Numbered from the stretch's first letter, positions 20,773 through 31,007 are shown. The stretch: DNA of 64,000 nt from Photobacterium profundum SS9 (GCF_000196255.1 NC_006370.1:650187-714186), one strand, 5' to 3'. The notes: generated from the letters alone by a model not told the origin. Made by a program: numbers and translations.

Positions 20773-21722
20773 TGGCACGTCGTCGTAAGGGTCGTCCAAT
20801 CGATGGAGTTATTCTTCTCGATAAACCAACCGGAATTACTTCGAATGATACGCTGCAAAAAGTAAAGCGTATCTTCTTTGCTCAAAAAGCGGGTCATACT
20901 GGAGCGCTAGATCCATTAGCAACAGGTATGCTGCCGATTTGTTTTGGTGAAGCGACGAAGTTTTCTCAATTTTTGTTGGATTCAGATAAGCGCTACCGTG
21001 TAATTGCAAAATTAGGTGAGCGTACAAATACATCTGACTCTGATGGTGAAGTTGTTGAAACGCGTGAAGTGAAAGTTGACCGTGGTCAGCTTGAGCGTTG
21101 TATCGCTAAGTTCCGTGGCACGACTGACCAGATCCCTTCAATGTTTTCAGCATTGAAGTATCAAGGTCGCCCTCTTTATGAATATGCCCGTGAAGGTATC
21201 GAAATTCCTCGTGAATCTCGTAAAATCACCGTTCACTCTATTGAGCTTCTTCGTTTTGAAGGTCATGAAGTTGAAATGGAAGTGCATTGTTCAAAAGGGA
21301 CTTACATTCGTACTATTACCGATGACCTTGGTGAAATGCTGGGTTGTGGCGCACACGTTGTATATTTACGTCGTACCGGTGTGTCTGACTACCCGATGGA
21401 AAACGTTGTTACCTTAGAACAACTTCAAGCATTGCGTGATCAAGCAATAGAGCAAGGTATTGAACCTGGCGAATTACTTGATCCACTATTGTTACCGACA
21501 GATTCTGCAGTACAAGATTTGCCAGAGGCGAATGTTACTGTTGAAGGTGGCGATGCTATTTTGCACGGCCAGCCAGTAAAAGCGAGCCAATTACCAGAAC
21601 AAGGTACATTAGTTCGCATTACCGTTGGGGAACAACGTGACTTCATTGGTATTGGTGAAATAGACCAAAACAATATGGTTGCACCTAAACGTGTTATGGC
21701 TAACAAGCAAGACGAAGCATAA
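20772..21722 (+). CDS. truB: tRNA pseudouridine(55) synthase
   Basis: Converts U55 in the T loop of tRNAs to pseudouridine. The 316-residue protein contains the catalytic motif [14 protein letters not shown] (Asp47), the KxTG start motif [10 protein letters not shown], the thumb region and a PUA-like C-terminal domain (about 250-310). The start overlaps the rbfA stop by one base. A perfect long hairpin terminator follows. Confidence 0.97.
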   Translation: MARRRKGRPIDGVILLDKPTGITSNDTLQKVKRIFFAQKAGHTGALDPLATGMLPICFGEATKFSQFLLDSDKRYRVIAKLGERTNTSDSDGEVVETREVKVDRGQLERCIAKFRGTTDQIPSMFSALKYQGRPLYEYAREGIEIPRESRKITVHSIELLRFEGHEVEMEVHCSKGTYIRTITDDLGEMLGCGAHVVYLRRTGVSDYPMENVVTLEQLQALRDQAIEQGIEPGELLDPLLLPTDSAVQDLPEANVTVEGGDAILHGQPVKASQLPEQGTLVRITVGEQRDFIGIGEIDQNNMVAPKRVMANKQDEA

Positions 21723-21734
21723 TCGTTGAATAAT

Positions 21735-21780
21735 AAACGCGATGAAAATAGTCACTATTTTCATCGCGTTTTTCTTTCTA
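21735..21780 (+). terminator. Terminator after truB
   Basis: A perfect 16-bp stem (21736-21751 with 21755-21770) around TCA is followed by a T-rich tract. Confidence 0.88.
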
Positions 21781-21790
21781 TTCTTTTTTC

Positions 21791-21819
21791 TTGCAGCAAC
21801 TCTAAGCTGCCAGTATAAT
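21791..21819 (+). promoter_or_regulatory. Promoter of rpsO
   Basis: TTGCAG (21791-21796) and a consensus TATAAT (21814-21819) are separated by exactly 17 bases, about 70 bases upstream of rpsO. The 5' leader would have room for an S15-binding fold as in E. coli, but I could not confirm one. Confidence 0.75.
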
Positions 21820-21890
21820 CCGCGGTTCGGGTGTCGGCTGAATCAGAGATTGGCGACACAAATTAAAAACATCTAGTATTAGGAAGAGTT

Positions 21891-22160
21891 ATGTCTCTGA
21901 ATGCAGAAACTAAAGCAGCTATCGTTGCTGAATACGCACAATGCGAAAACGACACTGGTTCACCTGAAGTTCAGGTTGCGCTTTTAACAGCACAAATCAA
22001 CCACCTTCAAGGTCACTTTGCTAACCACAAACACGATCACCACAGCCGTCGCGGTCTATTACGTATGGTTTCTCGCCGTCGTAAGCTTCTAGACTACCTT
22101 AAAGGTAAGAATCTTGATCGTTACCAAGATCTTATCAAGCGTCAAGGCCTACGTCGCTAA
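21891..22160 (+). CDS. rpsO: 30S ribosomal protein S15
   Basis: A primary 16S rRNA-binding protein of the 30S platform. The 89 residues show the family pattern: [20 protein letters not shown], the conserved [12 protein letters not shown] turn and the [11 protein letters not shown] helix. It has its own consensus promoter and terminator and precedes pnp, as in E. coli, where S15 represses its own translation. Confidence 0.98.
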   Translation: MSLNAETKAAIVAEYAQCENDTGSPEVQVALLTAQINHLQGHFANHKHDHHSRRGLLRMVSRRRKLLDYLKGKNLDRYQDLIKRQGLRR

Positions 22161-22171
22161 GATTGCTTTCG

Positions 22172-22203
22172 AGAAAGGAGCCTTATGGCTCCTTTCTTTT
22201 TAT
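22172..22203 (+). terminator. Terminator between rpsO and pnp
   Basis: AGAAAGGAGCC pairs with GGCTCCTTTCT around TTAT, followed by T residues. Some readthrough into pnp is expected by analogy with E. coli. Confidence 0.9.
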
Positions 22204-22269
22204 TAGGCTCTATATTTACTGAAATACACCTTTACCCTGATTATGCAGTCGTTTTCCCGACCTTAAGGT

Positions 22270-22339
22270 CGCGGCTAATGAATGTTATTTGACGAATAAC
22301 CGAAAATATTGATTCGATAGATAATTTTCATTAGTCGCG
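22270..22339 (+). promoter_or_regulatory. Long pnp leader hairpin, candidate RNase III site
   Basis: CGCGGCTAATGAA (22270-22282) pairs with TTCATTAGTCGCG (22327-22339) with a single G-U, and the stem continues after one mismatch through GTTAT/ATAAT. A duplex of about 18 bp, roughly 110 bases before the start codon, matches the place of the RNase III-cleaved stem in the E. coli pnp leader, where PNPase represses its own mRNA. Confidence 0.7.
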
Positions 22340-22445
22340 ATATGTAAAATCATCGTGAAAGTGGGTTTCATCACATGACGCCTTTCTTTGTGTCAGATAT
22401 ACTCAATGGCGCAAATAAAATGCGAATAATATTAAGGAAATTCAC

Positions 22446-24569
22446 GTGAACCCTATCGTAAAGACTTTCCAGTACGGTAACCACACAGTTACCCTAGAAA
22501 CTGGTGTTATGGCACGTCAAGCGACTGCTGCTGTTATGGCAAGCATGGACGATACGTCTGTGTTTGTATCTGTTGTTGGTAAGAAAGCGGCTGTTGAAGG
22601 CCAAGACTTCTTTCCTCTAACAGTAAACTACCAAGAGCGTACATACGCTGCAGGTAAAATCCCTGGTGGCTTCTTTAAGCGTGAAGGTCGTCCTTCTGAA
22701 GGCGAAACGCTTACTGCACGTCTAATTGACCGTCCTATCCGTCCGTTATTCCCAAGTGCATTCAAAAACGAAGTACAAGTTATTGCGACTGTGGTTTCTG
22801 TAAACCCAGAAGTAAACCCAGACATGATCACTATGATCGCAACGTCGGCGGCACTTGCTATTTCAGGTCTACCGTTCAACGGCCCTATCGGTGCAGCACG
22901 TGTTGGTTTTATTAACGATCAATTCGTTCTTAACCCAAGCAACACTGAGCTAGAAGAAAGCCGTCTAGACCTTGTTGTTTCTGGTACTAAAGACGCAGTT
23001 CTAATGGTTGAATCAGAAGCTGATCGCTTATCTGAAGAGACAATGCTACAAGCTGTTGTTTATGGTCACGACCAACAACAAGTTGTTATCAATGCAATCA
23101 ACGAGTTTGCGGCTGAAGTAGCAACGCCTGCTTGGGATTGGACTGCACCAGTAGTGAATGCTGAACTTAAAGCACGCGTGGCTGATAAAGCTGCAACTCG
23201 CCTTTCTGATGCATACCAAATCACTGAAAAAATGGCACGTTACGACGAAGTGGGTTCTATTAAGAACGACGTTGTTGCTAGCCTTCTTGCTGAAGACGAA
23301 ACGCTTGATGAGCGTGAACTTCGTGGCATGTTAAGCTCTCTTGAGAAGCACGTTGTACGTGGCCGCATCATCGCGGGTCACCCACGTATCGATGGTCGTG
23401 AAAAAGACATGGTTCGTGCGTTAGACGTACGCACTGGTGTACTTCCACGTACTCACGGTTCTTCTTTGTTCACACGTGGTGAAACTCAGGCGCTAGTAAC
23501 TGCTACGCTGGGTACTCAACGTGACGCACAAATCATCGACAGCATCATGGGTGAGAAGAAAGATCACTTCCTTCTACACTACAACTTCCCTCCATACTGT
23601 GTAGGTGAGACTGGTTTCGTTGGTTCACCAAAGCGTCGTGAAATCGGCCATGGTAAATTAGCTAAGCGTGGTATTGCAGCAGTAATGCCTTCTGTTGAAG
23701 AATTCCCATACACAGTACGTGTTGTATCGGAAATCACTGAATCTAACGGTTCATCTTCAATGGCTTCTGTATGTGGTACTTCTCTAGCGCTTATGGATGC
23801 TGGTGTGCCAATTAAAGCATCTGTTGCGGGTATCGCAATGGGTCTTGTTAAAGAAGGCGACGATTTCGTTGTTCTTTCTGACATCCTTGGTGACGAAGAT
23901 CACCTAGGTGACATGGACTTTAAAGTAGCGGGTACTGACGACGGTATCACAGCACTTCAGATGGATATCAAGATTGAAGGTATCACGAAAGAGATCATGC
24001 AGATCGCTCTAAATCAAGCTAAAGGTGCACGTAAGCACATCCTTAGTGTGATGGACGATGCAATTGGCACTCACCGTGATGATATCTCTCAGTTTGCTCC
24101 TCGTATTCATACGATGAAGATCAACTCTGACAAGATTAAAGACGTTATCGGTAAAGGTGGTGCTGTTATCCGTGCACTAACTGAAGAAACTGGTACTACA
24201 ATTGAAATCGAAGATGACGGTACAATCAAGATTGCAGCAACTGAAGGTGCTGCAGCTAAAGAAGCTATTCGTCGTATCGAAGAAATCACTGCTGACGTTG
24301 AAGTTGGTCGCATCTATACTGGTAAAGTAATGCGTATCGTAGACTTCGGTGCATTCGTATCAGTTATTGGTGCTAAAGAAGGCTTGGTACACATTTCTCA
24401 AATCGCTCAAGAGCGTGTAGAGAAAGTATCTGACCATCTGCAAATGGGTCAAGAAGTTCAAGTTAAAGTACTTGAAATCGACCGTCAGGGTCGTATTCGC
24501 CTAAGCATGAAAGAAGCTGTTGCAGATCAAAACCCTGCGACAGTACAAGACGAACAGCCACAAGGCTAA
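22446..24569 (+). CDS. pnp: Polynucleotide phosphorylase
   Basis: A phosphorolytic 3'-5' exoribonuclease and component of the RNA degradosome. The 707 residues comprise two RNase PH domains (about 10-230 and 310-545; the second holds the active-site segment around [23 protein letters not shown] residues, here [12 protein letters not shown]), a KH domain (about 555-615, [16 protein letters not shown]) and an S1 domain (about 620-690, [13 protein letters not shown]). The start codon is GTG at 22446, which gives the E. coli-like N-terminus [10 protein letters not shown]. It is preceded by a likely autoregulatory hairpin. Confidence 0.98.
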   Translation: MNPIVKTFQYGNHTVTLETGVMARQATAAVMASMDDTSVFVSVVGKKAAVEGQDFFPLTVNYQERTYAAGKIPGGFFKREGRPSEGETLTARLIDRPIRPLFPSAFKNEVQVIATVVSVNPEVNPDMITMIATSAALAISGLPFNGPIGAARVGFINDQFVLNPSNTELEESRLDLVVSGTKDAVLMVESEADRLSEETMLQAVVYGHDQQQVVINAINEFAAEVATPAWDWTAPVVNAELKARVADKAATRLSDAYQITEKMARYDEVGSIKNDVVASLLAEDETLDERELRGMLSSLEKHVVRGRIIAGHPRIDGREKDMVRALDVRTGVLPRTHGSSLFTRGETQALVTATLGTQRDAQIIDSIMGEKKDHFLLHYNFPPYCVGETGFVGSPKRREIGHGKLAKRGIAAVMPSVEEFPYTVRVVSEITESNGSSSMASVCGTSLALMDAGVPIKASVAGIAMGLVKEGDDFVVLSDILGDEDHLGDMDFKVAGTDDGITALQMDIKIEGITKEIMQIALNQAKGARKHILSVMDDAIGTHRDDISQFAPRIHTMKINSDKIKDVIGKGGAVIRALTEETGTTIEIEDDGTIKIAATEGAAAKEAIRRIEEITADVEVGRIYTGKVMRIVDFGAFVSVIGAKEGLVHISQIAQERVEKVSDHLQMGQEVQVKVLEIDRQGRIRLSMKEAVADQNPATVQDEQPQG

Positions 24570-24593
24570 GTCTTTCTTCACAAAGCATGTTAT

Positions 24594-24617
24594 AAAGGGG
24601 CTATTAGCCCCTTTTTT
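24594..24617 (+). terminator. Terminator after pnp
   Basis: GGGGCT and AGCCCC pair around ATT with flanking A and T runs, just before the nlpI leader. Confidence 0.9.
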
Positions 24618-24650
24618 ATATCTAAATTGTGTACTTCAGGGAGAACAGCA

Positions 24651-25544
24651 TTGATTGCAAACAGGTTAAAGCTCGTATGTATTGCCGCAGTGATGGTACT
24701 AACAGGATGTGCATCGTCTCAAGCGAAATGGACCCATCCTCCGATGGCTGTGCCATTTCAGCCTACGATTCAACAGCAAATACAATTGGCGCGTATTGAT
24801 CAATTACTAAAGCGTGATGATCTCGATAAAGCGACCGTTGCACAAATGTTTTATGAGCGTGGTTTATTGAATGATAGTCTGGGCTTACGTGATTTGGCGC
24901 GCCTTGATTTTAACCAGTCTCTTTCGTTGAAGCCAAATCAGCCTGATGTTTTTAATATTCTCGGTGTGTATTTTACCCAAAGTGCCCATTTTGATGCAGC
25001 GTATGAAGCGTTTGATTCAACCCTAGAGTTAAACCCTCAGCATCCGTTTGCTCTGCGTAACCGTGGTATCGCTTTATATTATGGTGGTCGTTTAGCATTG
25101 GCTCACGATGATTTGTTGGTGCATTACCAACAAGGTGTGAATGACCCTTATCGTGTTATTTGGTTATATTTCGTTGAATTTGAACAAGATTCTGAAACGG
25201 CAGCTCAAAAGTTAAAGCTACGTTATGATGCCAGTGATAAGCAAGATTGGGGATGGCAAATTGTGCGTCTGTATCTTGGTGAAATCACAGAAGCTCAATT
25301 TTTAAATGAGATTGCGACAAAAAGTGAAAGCAACGATCAGTTGGCAGAGCGTTTGACTGAAGGGTACTTCTACCTTGCGAAGGTGTACCAACAACAAAAT
25401 GATTTTTCTGCGGCTGTGATGCTATATAAGTTAGCCTTAGCGGGTAATGTGTATGAGTTTGTTGAGCACCGTTTCTCATTGTTAGAAATCAGCAGAATTA
25501 TGACGGCTTATGAAGCACAAAATGGACCAAAAGACACTAACTAG
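24651..25544 (+). CDS. nlpI: Outer-membrane lipoprotein NlpI (TPR adaptor)
   Basis: A TPR lipoprotein which in E. coli brings the protease Prc to the endopeptidase MepS and scaffolds peptidoglycan hydrolases. The TTG at 24651 is seven bases after AGGGAG and gives a 297-residue protein whose signal peptide ends in the lipobox LTGC (lipidated Cys at residue 20). TPR-type helices follow (ARLDFNQSLSLKPNQPDVFNILG, then AYEAFDSTLELNPQHPFALRNRGIALYYGG with the usual spacing). Its place after pnp is the same as in E. coli. A TTG at 24627 is possible but has no ribosome-binding site. Confidence 0.95.
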   Translation: MIANRLKLVCIAAVMVLTGCASSQAKWTHPPMAVPFQPTIQQQIQLARIDQLLKRDDLDKATVAQMFYERGLLNDSLGLRDLARLDFNQSLSLKPNQPDVFNILGVYFTQSAHFDAAYEAFDSTLELNPQHPFALRNRGIALYYGGRLALAHDDLLVHYQQGVNDPYRVIWLYFVEFEQDSETAAQKLKLRYDASDKQDWGWQIVRLYLGEITEAQFLNEIATKSESNDQLAERLTEGYFYLAKVYQQQNDFSAAVMLYKLALAGNVYEFVEHRFSLLEISRIMTAYEAQNGPKDTN

Positions 25545-25579
25545 TTTCTTTCTATTGATTGCCACATAACGCAATGAAG

Positions 25580-25604
25580 AAAAGCCGCGATTGTCGCGGC
25601 TTTT
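25580..25604. terminator. Bidirectional terminator between nlpI and ubiV
   Basis: AAAAGCCGCGA pairs with TCGCGGCTTTT around TTG. It suits both converging genes. Confidence 0.9.
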
Positions 25605-25651
25605 GTATCTGATTAAAAATGTTCGAATAACAATTATTTGAATAAAAAATA

Positions 25652-26527
25652 TTACTCGATATTTAGACCCGCAACGCTATGCCAATAACCATTGCAGTGA
25701 TGGCCCCCCACTAGCGGATGGCGAGTGGTGCTTTGTTCATTTAACTTAAAGTCGTTTACTTTGCTTAACGTATCAATACTGAGCGGACTTAAGCGGACGA
25801 CATCAACGAGGTTCTGCATACTTTTCAGATCGTTGACCAAGTTATAACAGTAGCCTGATTGGGTTTGAATACCATTTAGCGTAAAGATTTTTTGGTCTTC
25901 TTGGCTATTAACGGTAATGCCTGTTGGATACTTGATACAGCAAGTTTCACAATCATCTTTGGCTTTATCTTCAGCACGCGCAGTAAAACAACGCGCTGAA
26001 TAGGCCAGCGGCAGATAACCGTAGCTGAAAACTTCCGTTTCAAACTTATCTCGAATACCCAATTTCTCGCATTCGATGATAACATTCTGGAGCCACTCTT
26101 TAGACAGCTCGACGGGCATACACCAGCGCGTCATGCCCTTCTTTAAAAAAAGGTTTAGTGTCTGGGCGTTGTAACAATTCACGGCAGCGCCAACTACAAA
26201 CGGCACTTTTTGCTCATGAGCGAGCTGAATTGCTGACACATCGTTAGCTTCTATAATGAAATCGCCGTTATCGATGTACTTTTTCATGATGTTGACTTCG
26301 CTTGGTGCTTCCAGCAATGCCATCGTAGACAAGACAACTTGCTTACCGGTAGAAGAGATATCTTTTGCGATATCAAACCAATGAGCAGGCTTCATTTCAC
26401 GACGTTTTGAACAAACTGTTTCGCCAAGGTAGATGATATCGGTGTCTGTTTCTTTTGCTTGTTGATAAAAATCTTCAACGTCGGTTTTTGGCCAAAAATA
26501 AAGAAGAGGCCCCAAAGAGTATTTCAT
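25652..26527 (-). CDS. ubiV: Ubiquinone biosynthesis protein UbiV, O2-independent pathway
   Basis: A U32-family iron-sulfur protein which with UbiU and UbiT makes ubiquinone without oxygen. The 291 residues align closely with E. coli YhbV. The four cysteines that bind the 4Fe-4S cluster are present: Cys39 in GETVCSKRR and the later Cys residues in YSARCFTA and [11 protein letters not shown]. The ATG at 26527 lies six bases after AAGGAG; an upstream in-frame start adds only MAIKEPN. The gap to ubiU is 11 bases, so the pair is cotranscribed. Confidence 0.95.
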   Translation of the reverse strand: MKYSLGPLLYFWPKTDVEDFYQQAKETDTDIIYLGETVCSKRREMKPAHWFDIAKDISSTGKQVVLSTMALLEAPSEVNIMKKYIDNGDFIIEANDVSAIQLAHEQKVPFVVGAAVNCYNAQTLNLFLKKGMTRWCMPVELSKEWLQNVIIECEKLGIRDKFETEVFSYGYLPLAYSARCFTARAEDKAKDDCETCCIKYPTGITVNSQEDQKIFTLNGIQTQSGYCYNLVNDLKSMQNLVDVVRLSPLSIDTLSKVNDFKLNEQSTTRHPLVGGHHCNGYWHSVAGLNIE

Positions 26528-26538
26528 GTTTGGCTCCT

Positions 26539-27546
26539 TTATTGCCATTTACGGTGATAAGCACCGAGTGTTGTTTGTTTACCTTCAGAGACGTTGCCTA
26601 AGCAAGCATTCCAAGCTGGCTCTACGCTATAGCCTTCAGGGTTAGCCTTATAACGATCAATAGCTGCTCGCCACGTTTTGGTTACCTGTTCAACATAAGC
26701 CGGGCTACGTTGACGACCTTCTATTTTTACCGATGCAATATTGGCGGCAAAGAGTTCAGGTAATATTTCTAACGTATTGAGGCTCGTCGGCTCTTCCAAG
26801 GCGTGGTAGCGCTTATTATCACCATCAATATTGACATCGAAGCGACCTTTACACAGGGTCGGGTAGCCTGCATTTTCGCCAGCGGCATAACGATCAATTA
26901 ATATATCGTTTAAGCGAGATTCAAGCCCTTGCGCCGTTTCTTGCCAGCGAACATATTTAGCCGGTGAGCATGCACCTACTGTATTGGGTGATTCACCCGT
27001 CATGTAAGACGATAAGTAACAACGACCTTCAGCCATAATGCACAAGCTGCCAAACGCGAATACCTCTAGATCCATATCGGTATTACGGGCGAGTTGCTTT
27101 ACTTGATGAATCGACAGTACACGCGGCAATACTACGCGCTTCACATTGAAGTTCTGTTTATAGAAATCAATGGCAGCAGTATTGGTTGCTGATGCTTGAA
27201 CCGATAAGTGCAGTTCAAGATCAGGATAACGCGTTGCTGCATATTCTAATACCGCTATATCAGCAACGATGAGGGCATCGACCCCCATAGCAACAGCATT
27301 ATCGACCGCTTTCGTCCAGCGGTTAAAACCGTCTGGGTGGGCGAAAGTATTAAGGGCAACGTGCAGCTTTCTGTTGTGATCTTGCACATACTGAACGGCT
27401 TTTTCTAGCTTACGACCTGTAAAGTTCAAACCAGCGAAATGGCGGGCATTTGTATCATCTTTAAAGCCGATGTATACCGCGTCAGCACCGTTATCAATTG
27501 CTGTTTTTAAGGCTGGAAGGTTACCAGCGGGGCAAAGTAGCTCCAT
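26539..27546 (-). CDS. ubiU: Ubiquinone biosynthesis protein UbiU, O2-independent pathway
   Basis: Partner of UbiV in anaerobic hydroxylation of the ubiquinone ring. The 335 residues begin with [28 protein letters not shown], the U32 signature start, and contain the cluster-binding Cys residues in [28 protein letters not shown] and TLCKGRFD. First gene of a two-gene minus-strand operon. I searched its upstream region for a consensus FNR site (TTGAT-N4-ATCAA) by eye and did not find one. A GC-rich hairpin (27599-27615) lies between this gene and the upstream GGDEF-EAL gene. Confidence 0.95.
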   Translation of the reverse strand: MELLCPAGNLPALKTAIDNGADAVYIGFKDDTNARHFAGLNFTGRKLEKAVQYVQDHNRKLHVALNTFAHPDGFNRWTKAVDNAVAMGVDALIVADIAVLEYAATRYPDLELHLSVQASATNTAAIDFYKQNFNVKRVVLPRVLSIHQVKQLARNTDMDLEVFAFGSLCIMAEGRCYLSSYMTGESPNTVGACSPAKYVRWQETAQGLESRLNDILIDRYAAGENAGYPTLCKGRFDVNIDGDNKRYHALEEPTSLNTLEILPELFAANIASVKIEGRQRSPAYVEQVTKTWRAAIDRYKANPEGYSVEPAWNACLGNVSEGKQTTLGAYHRKWQ

Positions 27547-27598
27547 ATTATTTTTATCAACCAGTCTTTGATGGGAATAATTAATAGAGCAAATAGTA

Positions 27599-27615
27599 GG
27601 GGGCTTAGTGCCCCC
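27599..27615. terminator. GC-rich hairpin between the GGDEF-EAL gene and ubiU
   Basis: GGGGGC and GCCCCC pair around TTAGT. On the minus strand, the direction of both neighbouring genes, the following tract is poor in T, so efficient termination is uncertain. Confidence 0.4.
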
Positions 27616-27688
27616 TTGTTTTGATGTCAGGCAGGTTTTTGTTGATTTAGGACAACTTTTTAGTGGTAGATGGACACATAAAAAGTTA

Positions 27689-29728
27689 TCAATCTTTACT
27701 TCGATTGTTTTTCACTAAAATCGCTTCGAGTTCATTTTTTGGCAACGGACGATAGAAATGGAACCCTTGGATATAGTCACAATTGAGGTTTGACAACAAG
27801 GTTGCTTGTTGACGTGTTTCGACCCCTTCGGCGACGATACTCATATTCAGGGCTTTGCCCAAGTTAATGATATTTTCAATCAAGGTTACCTGCTTGGGCA
27901 CCGTATCGATGTCATTAATAAAGGCGCGGTCAATTTTTAGCTCATCCAATGGAAAACGCGCTAAATACGATAACGATGAATAGCCAGTACCGAAGTCATC
28001 TATCGATAATGCAAACCCGAGTTTTTTTATCGCGTTTAGCATTTGTATGGTGTGTTCGCCATCACTCATTACGGCGCTTTCGGTTAATTCAAAGGTAATA
28101 TCTGTGGCATTGACGCCTGTGCTTTTGAGTAGCTTTTTCACGAAATCAATGAGGTTTGGGTTACCAAATTGTTGTGGTGATAAGTTGATCGCCACACGTC
28201 CAGATAAGATACCTTGTTGTTTCCAGCGTCTTACCGTTGTGAAAACTTCTCGCATAACGACCAAGCCAAGCTGCTCGATTAATCCAGAGTTTTCAGCGAC
28301 GGGAATAAATTGTGCAGGGCTAATATAACCTTCAATAGGGTGCTTCCAGCGAACTAATGCTTCTGCGCCATCAATAGCAAAGTCGCGAGCATTTACTTTG
28401 GGTTGGTACCAGACTTCTAACCCATTATTTTGCAGTACTTTTTGAAGTTCTATTTCTAACCACAAGCGCATGCGCGCTTCTTTATTCATGGCTTCATTGA
28501 ATTTAACTAAACGATTACGCCCACGATTTTTTGCTTCATACATCGCGGTATCGGCATTTTGCAGCAAAATGCGTGCATCATTACCATTGCCAGGGTAAGA
28601 CACCATGCCAATTGAGCACGCTAAATGTTTGCTGAAATGGTGCAGATCAAAAGGTTGGTTAATTAACGAGATAACTTGCTGAGCAACGAGATCTCCCGCT
28701 CTATCGTGCTCGGGTTCAGATAAAACAATCCCAAATTCATCACCACCCAAATGACCAATAATGGCATTTTCCGGCAATAAACGGCGTAAGCGTTGTGAGA
28801 TTTCTTGCAGTACCCGATCGCCAATATGATGACCTAATGAATCATTAATATTTTTGAAGTTATCGATATCAAGGTACAGCATGACCAGTGGTGTTTCATT
28901 GGTGATTAGACTTTCTAATCGACGGCTAAAACCATGGCGATTGTACAAACCCGTTAATGGATCGGTATGAACAAGCTGTTCAACTTGTCCTTGTTGCATC
29001 ATATGTTCAGCTGCGTCTTGTAGTTTAACCAGCTTAGCAGGTGAACCCATTAAGGTAATGTCTGATGTGGTGACCAATAAAGGGCGTTCAGTGCAGCATC
29101 GTGGGCTTGTGTGGCATTTACGGGGATCGCCACTCGGCATTTGAGACAGAGTTTCACCTAAAATACGCTGGCTATGGCTATCAATCAGTAAGCGCCCGAG
29201 TTCTTCACCTAATAATTCTTTAGAGTCATCGAACCCTAATAAATTAGCCGCGACTTGGTTGGCCGATATAATTATGTCAGCTTCAACAATACACATGCCG
29301 TCAGAGATCAATTCGTTCAGCTGATTTAATTGATGTTCAAGCTCTTCCAGTGAGTTAACTAAAATTTGTCGTTCAGACGTATCGACTGAATGCAGTACAA
29401 TATGGCTAACATTCCCAGTTTTATTGCGCAGTGGTGACAGGCTGAAATGCATACTGGTTTCATGACGGCTGTCATCCAGAACCACTTCACCTTCAACGGA
29501 TTCTCCTTGAAAGGCGCGTTCATAAAATGGACGCAGAGAGCGATAAAAGGCTTGTCCTAGAATATCTTTGTCGTTTCGGCCAACCAGATCATCTCGCTGA
29601 AGACCGCTTATTTCGCAGTAACGATTATTAACGACTAAGTAGTTATGTTGTGGATCTAATACTGCAAACAGAAACGGACTGTTATCTGTGAGCAGAGGAA
29701 ACCAATAATTAAGTTGCTCTGTCGGCAT
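27689..29728 (-). CDS. PAS-GGDEF-EAL cyclic-di-GMP signalling protein
   Basis: A 679-residue cytoplasmic protein with no membrane segment. Order: a PAS domain (about 10-120), a second PAS-like region (about 130-245), a GGDEF domain (about 250-412) with intact GGDEF at 328-332, and an EAL domain (about 430-670). The EAL half keeps EALVRW (456-461), NLSPQQF, ELTESAV, DDFGTGYSSL, KIDRAFI, VAEGVET and QGFHFYRPL, so phosphodiesterase activity is likely. The cyclase half has an intact active-site loop but no RxxD inhibitory site at the usual place. A Cys-rich stretch (KCHTSPRCC, residues 204-212) in the second PAS region could be redox- or metal-sensitive; this is speculation. It lies between ubiU and the divergent ubiT, which are adjacent in E. 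coli. Confidence 0.92.
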   Translation of the reverse strand: MPTEQLNYWFPLLTDNSPFLFAVLDPQHNYLVVNNRYCEISGLQRDDLVGRNDKDILGQAFYRSLRPFYERAFQGESVEGEVVLDDSRHETSMHFSLSPLRNKTGNVSHIVLHSVDTSERQILVNSLEELEHQLNQLNELISDGMCIVEADIIISANQVAANLLGFDDSKELLGEELGRLLIDSHSQRILGETLSQMPSGDPRKCHTSPRCCTERPLLVTTSDITLMGSPAKLVKLQDAAEHMMQQGQVEQLVHTDPLTGLYNRHGFSRRLESLITNETPLVMLYLDIDNFKNINDSLGHHIGDRVLQEISQRLRRLLPENAIIGHLGGDEFGIVLSEPEHDRAGDLVAQQVISLINQPFDLHHFSKHLACSIGMVSYPGNGNDARILLQNADTAMYEAKNRGRNRLVKFNEAMNKEARMRLWLEIELQKVLQNNGLEVWYQPKVNARDFAIDGAEALVRWKHPIEGYISPAQFIPVAENSGLIEQLGLVVMREVFTTVRRWKQQGILSGRVAINLSPQQFGNPNLIDFVKKLLKSTGVNATDITFELTESAVMSDGEHTIQMLNAIKKLGFALSIDDFGTGYSSLSYLARFPLDELKIDRAFINDIDTVPKQVTLIENIINLGKALNMSIVAEGVETRQQATLLSNLNCDYIQGFHFYRPLPKNELEAILVKNNRSKD

Positions 29729-29873
29729 TAAAGCACCGTATATCCATATTCAGATTGAAAATAGCGCGGGGTTACCAAATTGAATAACCATAATGGGTAG
29801 CACTATAAAGAGTGACTATGATTTTAATGTTTCATCTCATGAGTCGTGTTCTGTAATATAACCTGTGAACTAG

Positions 29874-29892
29874 GCAAAATTCTAAATTTTGC
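29874..29892. promoter_or_regulatory. Perfect 19-bp palindrome in the divergent region upstream of ubiT
   Basis: GCAAAATT and AATTTTGC flank CTA. It is about 38 bases before the chosen ubiT start and 146 before the divergent GGDEF-EAL gene. It could be an operator or an RNA hairpin; no known consensus was recognised. Confidence 0.35.
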
Positions 29893-29929
29893 GTTGAGAG
29901 AAGCGTTTTTTTTGACTCAAGGCATAAAA

Positions 29930-30514
29930 ATGTTTGCCAAGGTTGCAATACAATCAGGTATTAATAGCGGTAGTGATAGGAAAATACATACAGTGATAAC
30001 CCAACTTCGAAAGCACATTGTTCAACATGGTCCTGCGTTACTTCGCGTTCCAGCAAAATTGACGCCTTTTACGGTCCAGAAAAAAATGATGTTAGAAGGT
30101 TTAACTCTCGTTTTTAAGGAAGCGTTAGAAGACGGTGATTTTGAATTTCTTGATGGACGATGGTTAAAAGTCGAAGTCAGGGATTTAGAACTGCACTGGT
30201 ATATTAGCTACCAAGATGACAAACTAGTCGTCTCTGAACATATCGAGCAAGAAGATGTTAGCTTCAGTGGCGAATGTAATGACTTAGTCTTAATTGCCGC
30301 ACGTAAAGAAGATCCTGACACCTTATTTTTTCAACGTCGTCTTCGTATAGAAGGGGATACAGAGTTAGGACTGGAAGTAAAGAACTTGATGGACAGTATT
30401 GATCTGGATTCTTTGCCTTCGCCGCTCAAATTTTTGTTACAGCAATCGGCAGACTTCATTCAAAAAGGAATGCAAGATGCTAGTGCTGAAAAAGAGGTTA
30501 TGAATGCTCATTAG
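29930..30514 (+). CDS. ubiT: Ubiquinone biosynthesis accessory factor UbiT (SCP2 domain)
   Basis: An SCP2 lipid-binding protein that supports anaerobic ubiquinone synthesis with UbiU and UbiV. The SCP2 fold spans most of the protein, and the segment ARKEDPDTLFFQRRL followed by EGDTELGLEVKNLMD is nearly identical to E. coli YhbT. The start is uncertain. The ATG at 29930 has AAGG seven bases upstream and gives 194 residues. A GTG at 29993 would give 173 residues, the E. coli length, with an N-terminus (TQLRKHIVQHGPALL) matching the family, but its ribosome-binding site is farther away. The gene overlaps the following acetyltransferase gene by 11 bases. Confidence 0.9.
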   Translation: MFAKVAIQSGINSGSDRKIHTVITQLRKHIVQHGPALLRVPAKLTPFTVQKKMMLEGLTLVFKEALEDGDFEFLDGRWLKVEVRDLELHWYISYQDDKLVVSEHIEQEDVSFSGECNDLVLIAARKEDPDTLFFQRRLRIEGDTELGLEVKNLMDSIDLDSLPSPLKFLLQQSADFIQKGMQDASAEKEVMNAH

Positions 30515-31007
30515 AACTGAAGCACCTGCGGATATTCTACCCATAGATCGATTGCTGAAGACGGTGTTTGAGACCGATGCTGAAGCTGATTTAGTGATGA
30601 GATTACGTGAGAATAGTCACCGTACATTATCTCTTGTTGCGTGTAGTGATGACGGCGAGGTGATTGGACATATCCTCTTTAGCCCTGTTACCGTTGATGA
30701 TGTGGATGATAATTGGCAAGGCTTAGCGCCATTATCGGTAAAACCTGAATACCAACGACAAGGTATCGGAAAAGCATTAATGGAAGAAGCAAAAATAATG
30801 CTTGCTGATTTTGGTTACCCTGTTGTCGTTGTGCTTGGTCACAGTGAATATTATCCACAAGTGGGTTTCGAGAAAGCTTCTGAGCACGGTCTTGGCTGTA
30901 TTTGGGAAGTACCTGATGAAGCCTTTATGGTTTTAGAAGTGATACCTGAGCATCTAGCCGGTAAATCTGGCGTCGTTAAATACAGTGAAGAATTTTCAGC
31001 TCTGTAA
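30504..31007 (+). CDS. yhbS: GNAT family N-acetyltransferase (YhbS-like)
   Basis: A 167-residue acetyltransferase of unknown substrate, equal in length to E. coli YhbS and in the same place after ubiT. The acetyl-CoA site appears as LSVKPEYQRQGIGKALMEEA (the Q/RxxGxG/A motif), and VVVLGHSEYYPQVGFE is typical of this subfamily. The ATG overlaps the ubiT stop by 11 bases, which suggests coupled translation. A strong terminator follows. Confidence 0.88.
   Translation: MLIRTEAPADILPIDRLLKTVFETDAEADLVMRLRENSHRTLSLVACSDDGEVIGHILFSPVTVDDVDDNWQGLAPLSVKPEYQRQGIGKALMEEAKIMLADFGYPVVVVLGHSEYYPQVGFEKASEHGLGCIWEVPDEAFMVLEVIPEHLAGKSGVVKYSEEFSAL

Noticed and set aside
29905..29925. FNR-like TTGAC near ubiT
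   Set aside because: Does not fit TTGAT-N4-ATCAA; only one weak half is present.
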